A DNA stretch of 64,000 nucleotides from Paenibacillus dokdonensis (GTDB lineage: Bacteria > Bacillota > Bacilli > Paenibacillales > Paenibacillaceae). This document shows, piece by piece, positions 37,101 to 45,546 of this stretch (position 1 is the stretch's first letter; each line of letters opens with the position of its first letter). Location of the stretch: the NCBI RefSeq assembly GCF_004916975.1, contig NZ_STGQ01000001.1, forward strand, positions 3,713,674 to 3,777,673, in the 5' to 3' direction. Both the position numbers and the translations under genes were made by a program. The notes under the pieces are model-generated. The model was not told the origin of the DNA. It saw only the letters and a program-made list of their open reading frames with translations, and searched no databases.

Positions 37101-37600
37101 GGATGATGCACTCCCTCCAGCCCCAGAATCGCATACACCAGCCCGACAAAGAATGCCGCAACGGTCCCGAACACGATGACAGAACCGGCAAGTTTAAACA
37201 TATTGGCACCTACTCCCAGTACATAACCTTCAGCCTTATGTTCCAGGGCGGCAGAGCACATGGAATTGGCGAATCCCGTTACTGGAACTGCGGTACCGGC
37301 TCCCGCAACCTGCGCAATTTTGTCGTATACCCCAAGGCAGGTCAGAATAACGGAAATAATAATCAGGACTGCAACCGTCGGACTACCCGCTTCCTTAACC
37401 GACATATCAAACCAAGTCATAAATCCCAGCTGAATGGCTTGGCCGATAAAACAAATACCACCACCAATTAAAAAAGCTAACACGCAGTTTTTAAAGATAC
37501 TCCGTGTAGGCTCGTGCTTCTGCGCAATGTTTTTATACTCCTGATGGGTCAGGGTATCCAGACTGAATTTGGCCCCTTTGTTTTTTGTACTCGCAGGCAA
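37097..37600 (-). CDS. spoVAC: Stage V sporulation protein AC
   Basis: An integral membrane protein of the SpoVA channel; in B. subtilis SpoVAC is reported to be mechanosensitive. Blocks EPTRSIFKNCVLAFLIGGGICF and GVYDKIAQVAGAGTAVPVTGFANSM identify it. The start is uncertain. A TTG at 37600 has GAGGAGGT 7 bases upstream and gives 167 residues; an ATG at 37633 is open but has no ribosome site. I prefer the TTG. I saw no clean SigG promoter upstream; a GCGGCT/AGCCGC hairpin lies at 37674-37701. Confidence 0.92.
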   Translation of the reverse strand: MPASTKNKGAKFSLDTLTHQEYKNIAQKHEPTRSIFKNCVLAFLIGGGICFIGQAIQLGFMTWFDMSVKEAGSPTVAVLIIISVILTCLGVYDKIAQVAGAGTAVPVTGFANSMCSAALEHKAEGYVLGVGANMFKLAGSVIVFGTVAAFFVGLVYAILGLEGVHHP

Positions 37601-37772
37601 TACCAGCACCTCCTCTTCATCATTCCCTTTCATTATTTGTCATACAAAGGATTGTTATGTATTGACGGAATTAGCGGCTTGAACACACGGCAAACAGCCG
37701 CCACAAGCTTCAGCCCTGGCAGCTGTCTTGGAATGGTTAAATACAATTTAATTGCATCTGCCATTCAAACAA

Positions 37773-37859
37773 TTAGAAAAAGCACATCAAAACAACCACA
37801 AGCAAAATCAACAGCACGAAGACAAGAATCATTTCTTTGCGTAAAGGCATGAACTCCAT
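37773..37859 (-). CDS. 28-residue single-pass membrane peptide
   Basis: A very short frame, MEFMPLRKEMILVFVLLI then LLVVVLMCFF, that is one hydrophobic helix after a basic N-terminus. GGGAG lies about 8 bases before the ATG. Small hydrophobic peptides of this size, including YjcZ-like sporulation peptides, are common in Bacillales, but I cannot match this to one. It stands on the same strand as the spoVA operon, 140-170 bases upstream. It may be real but is unproven. Confidence 0.42.
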   Translation of the reverse strand: MEFMPLRKEMILVFVLLILLVVVLMCFF

Positions 37860-38033
37860 GGTGATGCTCCCTTCTGCACTTGAGCTGGGCGTTCATCTAT
37901 ACTTATCGTATTCCGAAAATAGACGTTGGTGCTTCAGCGGGTCAACATGGACAATCCGACTTCAGGAGTTCATACTATAGGATGGAATTACATACCGTAA
38001 GAACAGAACATAGGCAAAGGAGAAATTGAAAGC

Positions 38034-39107
38034 ATGGATCAAAAAACAATGGATATGTTCCGCAAGCTAACTGAATTTCCTGCAGCTTCCGGATTTGAAA
38101 AAGAGCTTCGCGCTTATGTAAAGGAAATGATTACTCCATATACGGACGAATTTGTCCAAGACCGTCTAGGCAGCCTCTTCGGCGTGCTTCGCGGAGATGA
38201 ACAAGGCCCTAAGGTCATGGTAGCAGGACATTTTGATGAAGTGGGCTTTATGGTTACCGGCATTTCCGAAACCGGTATGGTCCGCTTTCAACCGCTTGGG
38301 GGCTGGTGGAGCCAGGCCGTGCTGGCACAGCGTCTGAAAATCATGACACCAAAAGGTCCAGTTATCGGCGTAGTCGGTTCCATTCCTACCCATCTGCTGG
38401 ATGAATCCCAGCGCAGTAAACCGGTTGATATCAAATCGATGTATATCGATATCGGTGCGGACAACCGCGAAGACGCTGAATCCTTCGGTATCCGCCCAGG
38501 TCAACAAATCGTACCGATTTGTGATTTCACACCGCTTGCCAATCCCAAAAAGATTATGGCCAAAGCATGGGATAACCGCTACGGTGTAGGTCTTGCCGTA
38601 GAATTGCTGGAAGCTCTTCATAAGGAAAAGCTTCCGAATACCTTGTACTGCGGTGCAACCGTACAGGAAGAGCTGGGCCTGCGCGGGGCTCGTACCGCCG
38701 CCAATATGATTCAGCCTGATATTTTCTTTGCTCTGGATGCTAGTGCAGCCAACGACATGACTGGAGACAAGAGCTCTTTTGGACATATCGGGCAAGGCGT
38801 GCTGCTCCGTATCTTCGACCCTTCCATGCTGACACATCGTGGCCTGGTTGAATACGTTCAGGATACTGCCGATACGCATAAGATCAAATATCAATACTTT
38901 GTTTCTCAAGGCGGCACCGATGCCGGCCAAGTGCATTTGAGCGGAATCGGCGTTCCGTCAACCGTCATTGGTATCTGCTCCCGGTACATTCATACTTCAT
39001 CCTCCATCATCCACACGGATGATTACGATGCAGCCAAAGAGCTTCTGATTAAGCTCGTGAAGGGCCTGGATCAGACCACCCTGAATACGATTTTGGAAAA
39101 CGCCTAA
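38034..39107 (+). CDS. M42 family aminopeptidase
   Basis: A 357-residue metallo-aminopeptidase of the glutamyl aminopeptidase / deblocking type (M42), usually a cytosolic dodecamer. The dimetal ligands are seen in [10 protein letters not shown] (His, Asp), KAWDNRYG (bridging Asp), [10 protein letters not shown] (catalytic Glu pair), ALDAS (Asp) and a C-terminal His in [12 protein letters not shown]. subtilis YtoP/YsdC/YhfE are the closest known group. GGAG lies 11 bases before the ATG. It is a single-gene unit with its own strong terminator. Confidence 0.92.
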   Translation: MDQKTMDMFRKLTEFPAASGFEKELRAYVKEMITPYTDEFVQDRLGSLFGVLRGDEQGPKVMVAGHFDEVGFMVTGISETGMVRFQPLGGWWSQAVLAQRLKIMTPKGPVIGVVGSIPTHLLDESQRSKPVDIKSMYIDIGADNREDAESFGIRPGQQIVPICDFTPLANPKKIMAKAWDNRYGVGLAVELLEALHKEKLPNTLYCGATVQEELGLRGARTAANMIQPDIFFALDASAANDMTGDKSSFGHIGQGVLLRIFDPSMLTHRGLVEYVQDTADTHKIKYQYFVSQGGTDAGQVHLSGIGVPSTVIGICSRYIHTSSSIIHTDDYDAAKELLIKLVKGLDQTTLNTILENA

Positions 39108-39127
39108 AAAAGAAGCCTTCGTAAAAT

Positions 39128-39177
39128 CAAAAGCCTGCGAGCCATCTCCGTTTATGGAGATAACCGCAGGCTTTTTT
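39128..39177 (+). terminator. Terminator after the M42 peptidase gene
   Basis: AAAAGCCTGCG pairs with CGCAGGCTTTT around an inner ATCTCC/GGAGAT stem, followed by a T run. Confidence 0.88.
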
Positions 39178-39228
39178 ATGATCTGGATAATTTCGAAAAA
39201 TGCAATCTATGGCACTCCCGGGAAGAGC

Positions 39229-39777
39229 TTACTCCCCCGCCGTCTGTCCCAACTGAATGAGCATCGTCTTGAGCTTGTCTCGGAGAAGCTCATCCGTGAC
39301 TTCATACTCTGCATCGATCTTCTTATTAATGAAAGGAATGCATAGCGATCCACCGGGAGTGATCCGTGCTGTCAACATACGCAGTGTCAAGAGGATGGAA
39401 TCATGCGCTTTTTCTCCGCCGGTCTCCAGTGGCGAGGCACTAAGGACCATCAGTGGCTTTTCATATAATTCTCCTGATGGTACGAGCCAATCCAGTGCAT
39501 TTTTCAATACACCCGGGACACCATGCGCATATTCCGGTGTGCTTATGATTAATCCGTCAGCTTCTTTCATCTGTTCTCTGAAACATGTTACCGAAGCAGG
39601 CGGCTCATCATCCAGTTCCGGATTAAAATGCGGCAAGTCTCCAATTCCATCAAAGATGGATATGTTCATATTCTCAGGTGCCAGCTCGGATAAGGCACGC
39701 AGCAGATTTGTATTGGAGGATTTATTCCTCAAGCTTCCAGAAATCCCTACAATATTAAGAACCGTATTTGAGTTCAT
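39229..39777 (-). CDS. NADPH-dependent FMN reductase family protein
   Basis: A 182-residue flavodoxin-fold reductase. GISGSLRNKSSNTNLL (phosphate loop) is near residue 11 and STPEYAHGVPGVLKNALDWL, typical of the family, near residue 80. It would reduce FMN, quinones or azo compounds with NAD(P)H. I chose the ATG at 39777 behind GGGAGG; the longer frame adds 13 residues. No partner genes are nearby. Confidence 0.85.
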   Translation of the reverse strand: MNSNTVLNIVGISGSLRNKSSNTNLLRALSELAPENMNISIFDGIGDLPHFNPELDDEPPASVTCFREQMKEADGLIISTPEYAHGVPGVLKNALDWLVPSGELYEKPLMVLSASPLETGGEKAHDSILLTLRMLTARITPGGSLCIPFINKKIDAEYEVTDELLRDKLKTMLIQLGQTAGE

Positions 39778-39889
39778 CCATATACAACCTCCCTCAAGTA
39801 ATGTAATTATAATCATTTTTTGTCCAAGCCTACAAAATAATTAATAAATTTCACAAAAAAGTATGATATCCTGCGCGGAAATATGTTAA

Positions 39890-39905
39890 AATGAAAGCGC
39901 TAACA
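39890..39905 (+). promoter_or_regulatory. cre site (CcpA operator) before the LytTR gene
   Basis: AATGAAAGCGCTAACA fits the cre consensus WWTGNAARCGNWWWCAWW in its first 16 positions. It overlaps a TAAAAT -10 and lies about 32 bases before the LytTR start, a position that would block transcription under good carbon supply. Confidence 0.6.
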
Positions 39906-39936
39906 GCTATCATCTTCTAAAGGGGGCTTTTGAAAG

Positions 39937-40296
39937 ATGAACCAAACCGATAAGGTGATGAACGAGTATCAGAATTTTGATCCGGTCACCGATGCTTTTT
40001 TCTTCAAGACGGGAAGTCAGGAGCAGGTTATTTTTCACGGCAGGAATTACATTATAAAAAAGAGATTATCCGCCGCCGAACAAACTTCGATGAAATCCCT
40101 GCCCAATTTTGTACGTGCTGCATCAAACCTCTACGTCAATGTGAACAAAATTACAAATATCGACGGCAACACACTGCATTTCCGTGATGAATTTGCTTAT
40201 CCCCGCACCATTACGGTGTCCAAGCGAACCCTGGAACAAATTAAACGACGCATGCCTCGCACTCCTGGTTTTCTATCTCCAGAGCAGATGATCTAA
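39937..40296 (+). CDS. Stand-alone LytTR DNA-binding regulator
   Basis: A 119-residue protein holding only a LytTR-type DNA-binding domain: NFVRAASNLYVNVNKITNIDG and ITVSKRTLEQIKRRM carry the usual pattern of this beta-fold domain. There is no receiver or membrane domain, so its signal input is unknown; it may act constitutively or with a partner. AAGGGGGC lies before the ATG. A cre site sits in its promoter region. A strong terminator follows. Confidence 0.72.
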   Translation: MNQTDKVMNEYQNFDPVTDAFFFKTGSQEQVIFHGRNYIIKKRLSAAEQTSMKSLPNFVRAASNLYVNVNKITNIDGNTLHFRDEFAYPRTITVSKRTLEQIKRRMPRTPGFLSPEQMI

Positions 40297-40309
40297 GCGA
40301 AAACTTGCT

Positions 40310-40356
40310 AAAAAGCGGCAGATGCCCGGTCATTCGGACGCCTGCCGCTTTTTAAT
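40310..40356. terminator. Bidirectional terminator
   Basis: AAAAAGCGGCAG pairs with CTGCCGCTTTTT. It serves the LytTR gene (plus) and the convergent SDR gene (minus). Confidence 0.88.
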
Positions 40357-40369
40357 AGGATGACAGATT

Positions 40370-41191
40370 TCAATTCACCCGAAAGGGTCTGACTTTCCGG
40401 TATCCCCAAGAGGCTTCGCCGTCCTCAGGCATACCCGGTAGAATCAAACCGCCGTCAATCCGGATCGTAATGCCCGTAATATAGGAGGCATGCTCCGAAA
40501 CTAGCCACAGCGCCGCCTGCCCAATGTCTTCCGGTACGCCAATTCTTCCGAGTGGGATCGTGGCGCCCACATGATCATGGAGAGGCTCACGTTCCCTCAC
40601 GAGAATTCCTCCGGGTGCAATGCAATTGACTCGAATTCCATATGGAGAAAGATCCAGAGCGACGGATTCCGTCGCCCTTTTCAGCGCAGCTTTGAGGCCG
40701 CCATACACCGCATCTCCCGGATATGCCCGCTCCGCATGCGTCGAAATGATATTAATGATATTGCCTCCGCGTCCCGCCTCGATCATTTGCTTGGAAGCCT
40801 CGCGCATCAACAGCATCGGAGCACGGAAGTTCAGCTGCATCGTAAAATCCAAATGTTCCAGCGGCAGCTCGGTTATGGAGGAATACATTCCAATGCCCGC
40901 ATTATTGATGAGGACATCGATATGTCCCATTACCTGAATCGCTTCCGCTACCGTTCTTTCCGCTTCCTTTGCATCCCTCAGATCACCCTCGCGTACGGTG
41001 CATACCCCGCCGGATAAATGGGCAATTTCCTCCGCAGTTTGATCCGCCATCACATCATCCTGATAATGAGTGATCATAATTTCATAGCCGGCCTCAGCCA
41101 GCGCCAAGGCGATTCCCCGTCCGATGCCGCGGCTGCCTCCCGTAATGAGGGCGGTTTTTTTCTTCATTTTTTCTTCGGATTGGTTTTGCAT
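40370..41191 (-). CDS. Short-chain dehydrogenase (glucose dehydrogenase-like SDR)
   Basis: A 273-residue classical SDR. NAD(P) site TGGSRGIGRGIA near residue 17, NNAG near 95, catalytic Ser (NIISTHAER), Tyr and Lys (YGGLKAALK: Tyr-x3-Lys), and the cofactor-side TGITIRIDGG. The phenotype of the C-terminus resembles glucose-1-dehydrogenase/FabG-like SDRs; substrate unknown. AAGGAGG lies before the ATG. Single-gene unit. Confidence 0.83.
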   Translation of the reverse strand: MQNQSEEKMKKKTALITGGSRGIGRGIALALAEAGYEIMITHYQDDVMADQTAEEIAHLSGGVCTVREGDLRDAKEAERTVAEAIQVMGHIDVLINNAGIGMYSSITELPLEHLDFTMQLNFRAPMLLMREASKQMIEAGRGGNIINIISTHAERAYPGDAVYGGLKAALKRATESVALDLSPYGIRVNCIAPGGILVREREPLHDHVGATIPLGRIGVPEDIGQAALWLVSEHASYITGITIRIDGGLILPGMPEDGEASWGYRKVRPFRVN

Positions 41192-41568
41192 ATCATGCCT
41201 CCTTTTTCGTGCTTGAAATATATCCTAATGCCAGGGACTCACCTCTTTTCATTGCAGATAGACGTTAGCGTTTTCAAAGGATGCTATATACTGATAAAAC
41301 CCCATTAAGAAAAAAAAGTCAAATTTGGTTAATCATTCAATCCAATAGAATAAACCTTGCTACATTGTTATTCTAATAAAATGAGATTGAAGAACCTCAT
41401 CCGGCAAACAGGGAGCTGCTAATTTCCTATGTACTCACGTATAAAAGCCACAGGCAGCAGCCCGTGGCTTTTATGTTAGGAGTGTTTCTCCTAACTCAAA
41501 TTAAAGTCTAATCTTGGCGTATATAGCAGATAAAAGATACAGTCAGGAATTATTAATACTTTAAGTAT
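41192..41568. other. Spacer with two adjacent hairpins downstream of sigK
   Basis: No gene is supported here. Two hairpins stand side by side: AAAAGCCAC/GTGGCTTTT (41441-41474) and GTTAGGAG/CTCCTAAC (41475-41495). On the minus strand the first ends in CTTTTAT and probably terminates sigK transcription about 75-130 bases after its stop. Confidence 0.6.
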
Positions 41569-42270
41569 TCAGCCCTTCGCCTTATAAAACTCGTGATAGA
41601 GCTTCATAAGCGCTCTCTTCTCAATGCGGGACACGTAGCTGCGGCTAATGCCGAGCTCCTTGGCGATTTCCCGCTGCGTCCGCTCCTCGCCCCCATGCTC
41701 CAGACCGAATCGGCCCTTGATGACCTCCTGCTCGCGTTCATCCAGGATGTCGAGATTGCGATAGATCTTGCTCTTCTCAATTTTAAGCTGTACCATATCC
41801 GCCACATCATCGGCTTCGCTGCCGAGGATATCAATTAATGTAATTTCATTACCTTCCTTGTCAGTTCCAATCGGATCATGGAGAGACACATCTTTTCTCG
41901 TTTTCTTCAAGGAACGCAAGTGCATAAGTATCTCGTTCTCAATACATCGGGCTGCGAAGGTAGCCAGTTTCGTACCTTTGTTCGGCTGAAAGCTTTCAAT
42001 CGCTTTGATCAGGCCGATCGTTCCGATCGAGATCAGATCCTCCAGATCTTCTCCCGTGTTATCGAACTTCTTGACAATGTGTGCCACCAGCCGCAAATTA
42101 TGCTCGATCAGCATATTACGGGCATGGGCGTCTCCTTCGGCCATTAACTGAAGGTATTTGCTTTCCTCTTTTTCCGTCAGCGGCTGAGGAAAAGCGTTAT
42201 TTTTTACATACGATACCAGCAGCGTTAGTTCTTTGATAAACAGGGCAATGAAGCTGAATAATCCAGGCAT
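41569..42270 (-). CDS. sigK: RNA polymerase sigma-K factor (pro-sigma-K)
   Basis: A 233-residue late mother-cell sigma factor. The first 20 residues ([20 protein letters not shown]) form the hydrophobic pro-sequence removed by SpoIVFB; the mature protein then begins [10 protein letters not shown] as in B. subtilis. Region 2 ([34 protein letters not shown]) and region 4 ([24 protein letters not shown]) are complete. The gene is uninterrupted: there is no skin-type element. AGGAGGTG lies before the ATG, and a SigE-type promoter lies at 42349-42377. Confidence 0.97.
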   Translation of the reverse strand: MPGLFSFIALFIKELTLLVSYVKNNAFPQPLTEKEESKYLQLMAEGDAHARNMLIEHNLRLVAHIVKKFDNTGEDLEDLISIGTIGLIKAIESFQPNKGTKLATFAARCIENEILMHLRSLKKTRKDVSLHDPIGTDKEGNEITLIDILGSEADDVADMVQLKIEKSKIYRNLDILDEREQEVIKGRFGLEHGGEERTQREIAKELGISRSYVSRIEKRALMKLYHEFYKAKG

Positions 42271-42348
42271 AAGATGACACCTCCTGCTGAATGACTAGGC
42301 ACCGCTATTTCATCTCGATGACTCCACGCTGACAAGTGCGGTCTGTTC

Positions 42349-42377
42349 ATTCTATGTAGGCGATGACCCAACTGTGC
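42349..42377 (-). promoter_or_regulatory. SigE-type promoter of sigK
   Basis: GCACAGT, 14 bases, CATAGAAT on the minus strand, against the SigE consensus KMATATT-N14-CATACAHT (5/7 and 7/8 matches). It lies about 80 bases upstream of the sigK ATG. Its -35 overlaps the 17-bp repeat at 42373-42389. Confidence 0.6.
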
Positions 42378-42389
42378 CTGTACGGGCAA
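42373..42389 (+). repeat. 17-bp direct repeat, left copy
   Basis: TGTGCCTGTACGGGCAA, identical to 49593-49609 in the same orientation, 7220 bases apart. The core GCCTGTACGGGC is a near palindrome. Confidence 0.7.
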
Positions 42390-42545
42390 AAAACAGAAAC
42401 CGGAATAACAGCCAGAAGAGTGAACATTCATCTTCGACTCGGTACAGAAATACATCTAAAGCTTATCGGCCGAAATGAAGAACTTACAAACGAATTACGA
42501 ATTCCCCCTTTTCGCAAACTGTTCCTTTCAAAACGTCCATCGACG

Positions 42546-42574
42546 CAAAAAAACTTCTCCAAAGAGAAGTTTTC
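42546..42574 (-). terminator. Terminator after the TetR gene
   Basis: On the minus strand AAAACTTCTC, a TTTG loop, GAGAAGTTTT, then more T. It separates the TetR transcript from sigK. Confidence 0.8.
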
Positions 42575-42657
42575 AATATTATAGATTCTATCGTAAAATC
42601 AATCGGCATAGTCATTTTTTTACAATTTGTGTAAATGAAGTTAATAAATCATAAAGA

Positions 42658-42685
42658 TTATCTGTTATCTGTTATCTGTTATCTG
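42658..42685 (+). repeat. Four tandem copies of TTATCTG
   Basis: A perfect 7-bp unit repeated four times, about 30 bases after the TetR stop codon on the minus strand. It is a possible slippage site. Confidence 0.9.
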
Positions 42686-42714
42686 TATTCATTTTAAAAT
42701 ATTTTAGTCTTCCC

Positions 42715-43314
42715 TTATAGAGGCAACCCGTTTTCGAGGTTTGAAAAAGCTTCATCCATCAACTTAGAAAAATCCTTATCTGGATTTTCAGCATAGTACA
42801 GCATGACTGAGATGTTCACACCTACAACTATCCCTGCAAAAGTACGTACAGCTAAATCATCCGGTTTACGTCCAACTCGTTTAGCCACAAGTTCCGTAAA
42901 AAGCTGCATTGTCTGAATTAAATTGTTCAATGATGCACCCCGTAACTCAGGGACCGTCATGATAAGCTGATTTCGTTCACGCATGGTATCTAATTCATCA
43001 GGCGACATATCGACCATTCCGGATAACATTGCATTTCGAACCGCCTGAAGTGGGCTTAGATCAGATGGCTGATCTTCAAATGCAGCGATGAGTAGCGGAT
43101 CATAGTTATCCGTTATCACAACATCTTCTTTTGTAGAAAAGTAACGAAAAAATGTACTTGGAGAAATTTCTGCCGCCTCCGCAATTTGTTCCACAGTTGT
43201 AGCATTATAACCCAGCTCACGGAAAAGCCTCATCGCATGCATTTGAACGTTTGCCATAGTTTTTGCTTTTTTACGCTCGCGCAATCCAATGTTTCGTTTA
43301 TTCTCCGTTGACAC
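42715..43314 (-). CDS. TetR/AcrR family repressor
   Basis: A 199-residue regulator. The N-terminal helix-turn-helix is RLFRELGYNATTVEQIAEAAE then ISPSTFFRYFSTKEDVV, a typical TetR DNA-binding unit. The C-terminal ligand domain has no motif I know. It lies downstream of, and on the same strand as, the MFS drug exporter, so it probably represses that exporter and is relieved by a substrate. I prefer the GTG at 43314, 11 bases after AAGGAG; a GTG four codons earlier is inside the ribosome site. Confidence 0.85.
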   Translation of the reverse strand: MSTENKRNIGLRERKKAKTMANVQMHAMRLFRELGYNATTVEQIAEAAEISPSTFFRYFSTKEDVVITDNYDPLLIAAFEDQPSDLSPLQAVRNAMLSGMVDMSPDELDTMRERNQLIMTVPELRGASLNNLIQTMQLFTELVAKRVGRKPDDLAVRTFAGIVVGVNISVMLYYAENPDKDFSKLMDEAFSNLENGLPL

Positions 43315-43409
43315 TTTATTCTCCACTCCTTAATGCTAAACAATATGAATCTTCATTTAAATGACTCTTCACAAAAAATACGTTATTTAACATTACACAT
43401 TATAATGAT

Positions 43410-43438
43410 ACTTTATTCCATTTGAATGTTGATGTCAA
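43410..43438 (-). promoter_or_regulatory. Promoter of the TetR gene with palindromes
   Basis: TTGACA, 17 bases, TAAAGT on the minus strand. The perfect palindrome CATTATAATG (43398-43407) lies just downstream, and ATTC/GAAT arms lie in the spacer; either could be an autoregulatory operator. The remaining spacer to 43660 holds nothing I recognise. Confidence 0.5.
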
Positions 43439-43660
43439 TTTGAATCAAACACATAATTCCTTTAATAGAATTCATATTTCTCAAAAGAATTTAGCAGTTT
43501 TAAAGTTAGCAGCAAATGCTGAGACCATACTCAATTCCCACAAAAAAACTGCCCATCCTACAAAACAAGATGAACAGCTTATAGATATTATTTGGCTAAT
43601 AGTTTCATCCATATTATTCACGATATTTTAAACAGTTAAGTTATTCAATGATGTAACGGA

Positions 43661-45196
43661 TTAATCCTTGAATACGCTTTGTTGAAACTCCTTAATGCTA
43701 TTCTCCTTTATACGCTTCTGCAAGAAGCATAATGATAAAATTATTCCAACAACAGCGATCCCTCCGCATGTCCATAAAGTAGCTGCCATTCCATGAACGA
43801 AGGAAAACTTCACCGATTCAATTAAATCCTTGGAATTCAATTCCCGGGCTGCTATCAAACCGGCAGAAACGTTTCGAGATACAATCTCAGTAATTTCATC
43901 AGACAAACTGTTCAAATTGAGATTATTCCGATACTCTGCATTTAATACAGTACCTAGAATAGCTACACCCATCGTACCTCCAACCTGTCTGAGAGCAATA
44001 AGAAGAGCCGATCCTACACCACTTCCTTCAGCCGAAAGTGCAGACATCGCTTCATCCATTGCAGCTGGAAGGGCAAATCCAATACCCAGACCTGCAGCTG
44101 TTATCCAAATGGACGCGAACCCATAACCACTATCCATACTGGTACTGGCTCCAACTGCCAGGCCAACTGCAAGTATTAAGAAACCAAAAGATATAGAGAT
44201 TCTGTTTCCAAACCGTGATTGCAGGATATCAGAAATTTGGGATCCGATTAGCAGACCTCCTACAAGAGGCAGCAATCGTAAGCCAGCGCCTAGAGCCTTT
44301 ACACCTTCAATCGCTTGAAAATATTGTGGTAGTACAAACAATACACCAAACATAGCAAAAGAAATTACTGCAGCTAATATTGTGCCCAATGTGAACCTTC
44401 GTGAGCGGAACAATGCCAGGTCAATTAAAGGATGACGTATTCGTCTTTCCCATAGAATGAATCCAGCTATAATCAGTAATCCACCAATGATAGTCGATAA
44501 AGTTACCGTGTCTCCCCAACCTCTTTCTCCAACTTCGATTACTCCATAAGTTACAGTAACAAGCCCAAGACTCGAGATAAGAATACCCAAAACATCAATT
44601 CGTTGTTTCTCCCCATTATTAGACTCCGGTAAAAGAATGAAAACAGCTACCAAGGCAACGATAATCAGTGGAATATTGATTATAAAAACGGAACCCCACC
44701 AATAATTTTCAAGTAACCAACCGCCAAGAACTGGCCCCAGCGGAATTCCAAATGCATTAGCCATCATCCAAACAGAAATTGCCTTAGTTCTTTCTTTTTC
44801 CGAAAATAATATTGGGATGATCGACATGGACAGTGGAACCAAAAATGCAGCACCAAGGCCCTGAAATGCGCGCCCGATTATTAATTCCCATGAAGAACCA
44901 GCGTATGCACATGCTAAGGATGAAATCCCGAATATAATCAGACCAACCATAAGCATTTTTTTTCTACCTAATCTGTCACCAAGCATCCCTGCTGGGAGAA
45001 GGGCTGCCGCAAAAACTAAATTGTAAGCATCAGCGAACCATTGCAGTTCGAGATTCGAAGCATGCATATCCATAGCAAGTATCGGTAATGCCAAATTAAG
45101 AATCGTCATGTCTAGACCAACAGCTAGTATGCCTATCGCTAATGACCCCAATATCCACCATCTTTGTTTTAACCGAACAATAATGATAGTTACCAC
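43661..45196 (-). CDS. MFS multidrug exporter, 14-TM DHA2 (EmrB/QacA) type
   Basis: A 511-residue drug:H+ antiporter. The opening RWWILGSLAIGILAVGLDMT with Asp in TM1 (motif D1), GMLGDRLGRKKML (motif A), and GIPLGPVLGGWL (motif C in TM5) mark the QacA/EmrB family, and about 14 hydrophobic segments can be drawn. It is probably controlled by the TetR repressor encoded behind it. There is no ATG near the 5' end. The GTG at 45196 touches its AAAGGTGG ribosome site, while an ATT 8 bases after that site is spaced correctly, so the start is uncertain. Confidence 0.87.
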   Translation of the reverse strand: MVTIIIVRLKQRWWILGSLAIGILAVGLDMTILNLALPILAMDMHASNLELQWFADAYNLVFAAALLPAGMLGDRLGRKKMLMVGLIIFGISSLACAYAGSSWELIIGRAFQGLGAAFLVPLSMSIIPILFSEKERTKAISVWMMANAFGIPLGPVLGGWLLENYWWGSVFIINIPLIIVALVAVFILLPESNNGEKQRIDVLGILISSLGLVTVTYGVIEVGERGWGDTVTLSTIIGGLLIIAGFILWERRIRHPLIDLALFRSRRFTLGTILAAVISFAMFGVLFVLPQYFQAIEGVKALGAGLRLLPLVGGLLIGSQISDILQSRFGNRISISFGFLILAVGLAVGASTSMDSGYGFASIWITAAGLGIGFALPAAMDEAMSALSAEGSGVGSALLIALRQVGGTMGVAILGTVLNAEYRNNLNLNSLSDEITEIVSRNVSAGLIAARELNSKDLIESVKFSFVHGMAATLWTCGGIAVVGIILSLCFLQKRIKENSIKEFQQSVFKD

Positions 45197-45238
45197 CTTT
45201 CGACATAAACATTTTATTGATATTAACTATATATTGAG

Positions 45239-45267
45239 AGTCTATGTCATTTTATTCAAACTGTCAA
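45239..45267 (-). promoter_or_regulatory. Promoter of the MFS exporter gene
   Basis: TTGACA, 17 bases, TAGACT on the minus strand, about 45 bases before the gene. The rest of the spacer (45268-45433) shows no gene or motif that I can support. Confidence 0.6.
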
Positions 45268-45433
45268 CAAATGTTTATTTTATAATTCAGAGTATTTCTC
45301 TTTAAAGGATCCTGAAGATAATTCATTGTGGCTTGTATTTAGAAAATCCCTTTTGGCTCTGATCATAGAGTTCTCAAAACCGGTATAGTAGTATTGCAGA
45401 TTTTTTAATAGAATTCCCGTTGTATATCACAAC

Positions 45434-45463
45434 AAAAAAAGGTGCCTTAACAATCAGCACCTT
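45434..45463 (-). terminator. Terminator of the sugar locus
   Basis: On the minus strand AAGGTGC pairs with GCACCTT and is followed by TTTTT; it lies about 85 bases past the fucosidase stop. Confidence 0.75.
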
Positions 45464-45546
45464 AAAAAAATGTTTTTGATAGATCTCAGTAAAATTCACT
45501 CTCGTTTTCTTCATTTATTCACTCTGTCCATGATTGCCTCTAGCTA

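Noticed and set aside
36114..37106. 330-codon plus-strand frame opposite spoVAD
   Set aside because: Antisense shadow of spoVAD; no ribosome site and no domain.
37600..37740. SigG promoter for the spoVA operon
   Set aside because: No pair close to gHATR-N17/18-CATNHTA with correct spacing was found; CATAACA lacks a -35.
41569..42270. skin-like interruption of sigK
   Set aside because: The 233-codon frame is continuous with both sigma regions present.
43422..43631. 69-codon plus-strand frame between TetR and MFS genes
   Set aside because: No ribosome site, A/T-rich spacer sequence and overlap with the TetR promoter; probably chance.
45268..45432. 28-codon minus-strand frame in the MFS-fucosidase spacer
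   Set aside because: Weak ribosome site and no recognisable product; also lies beyond the fucosidase terminator.
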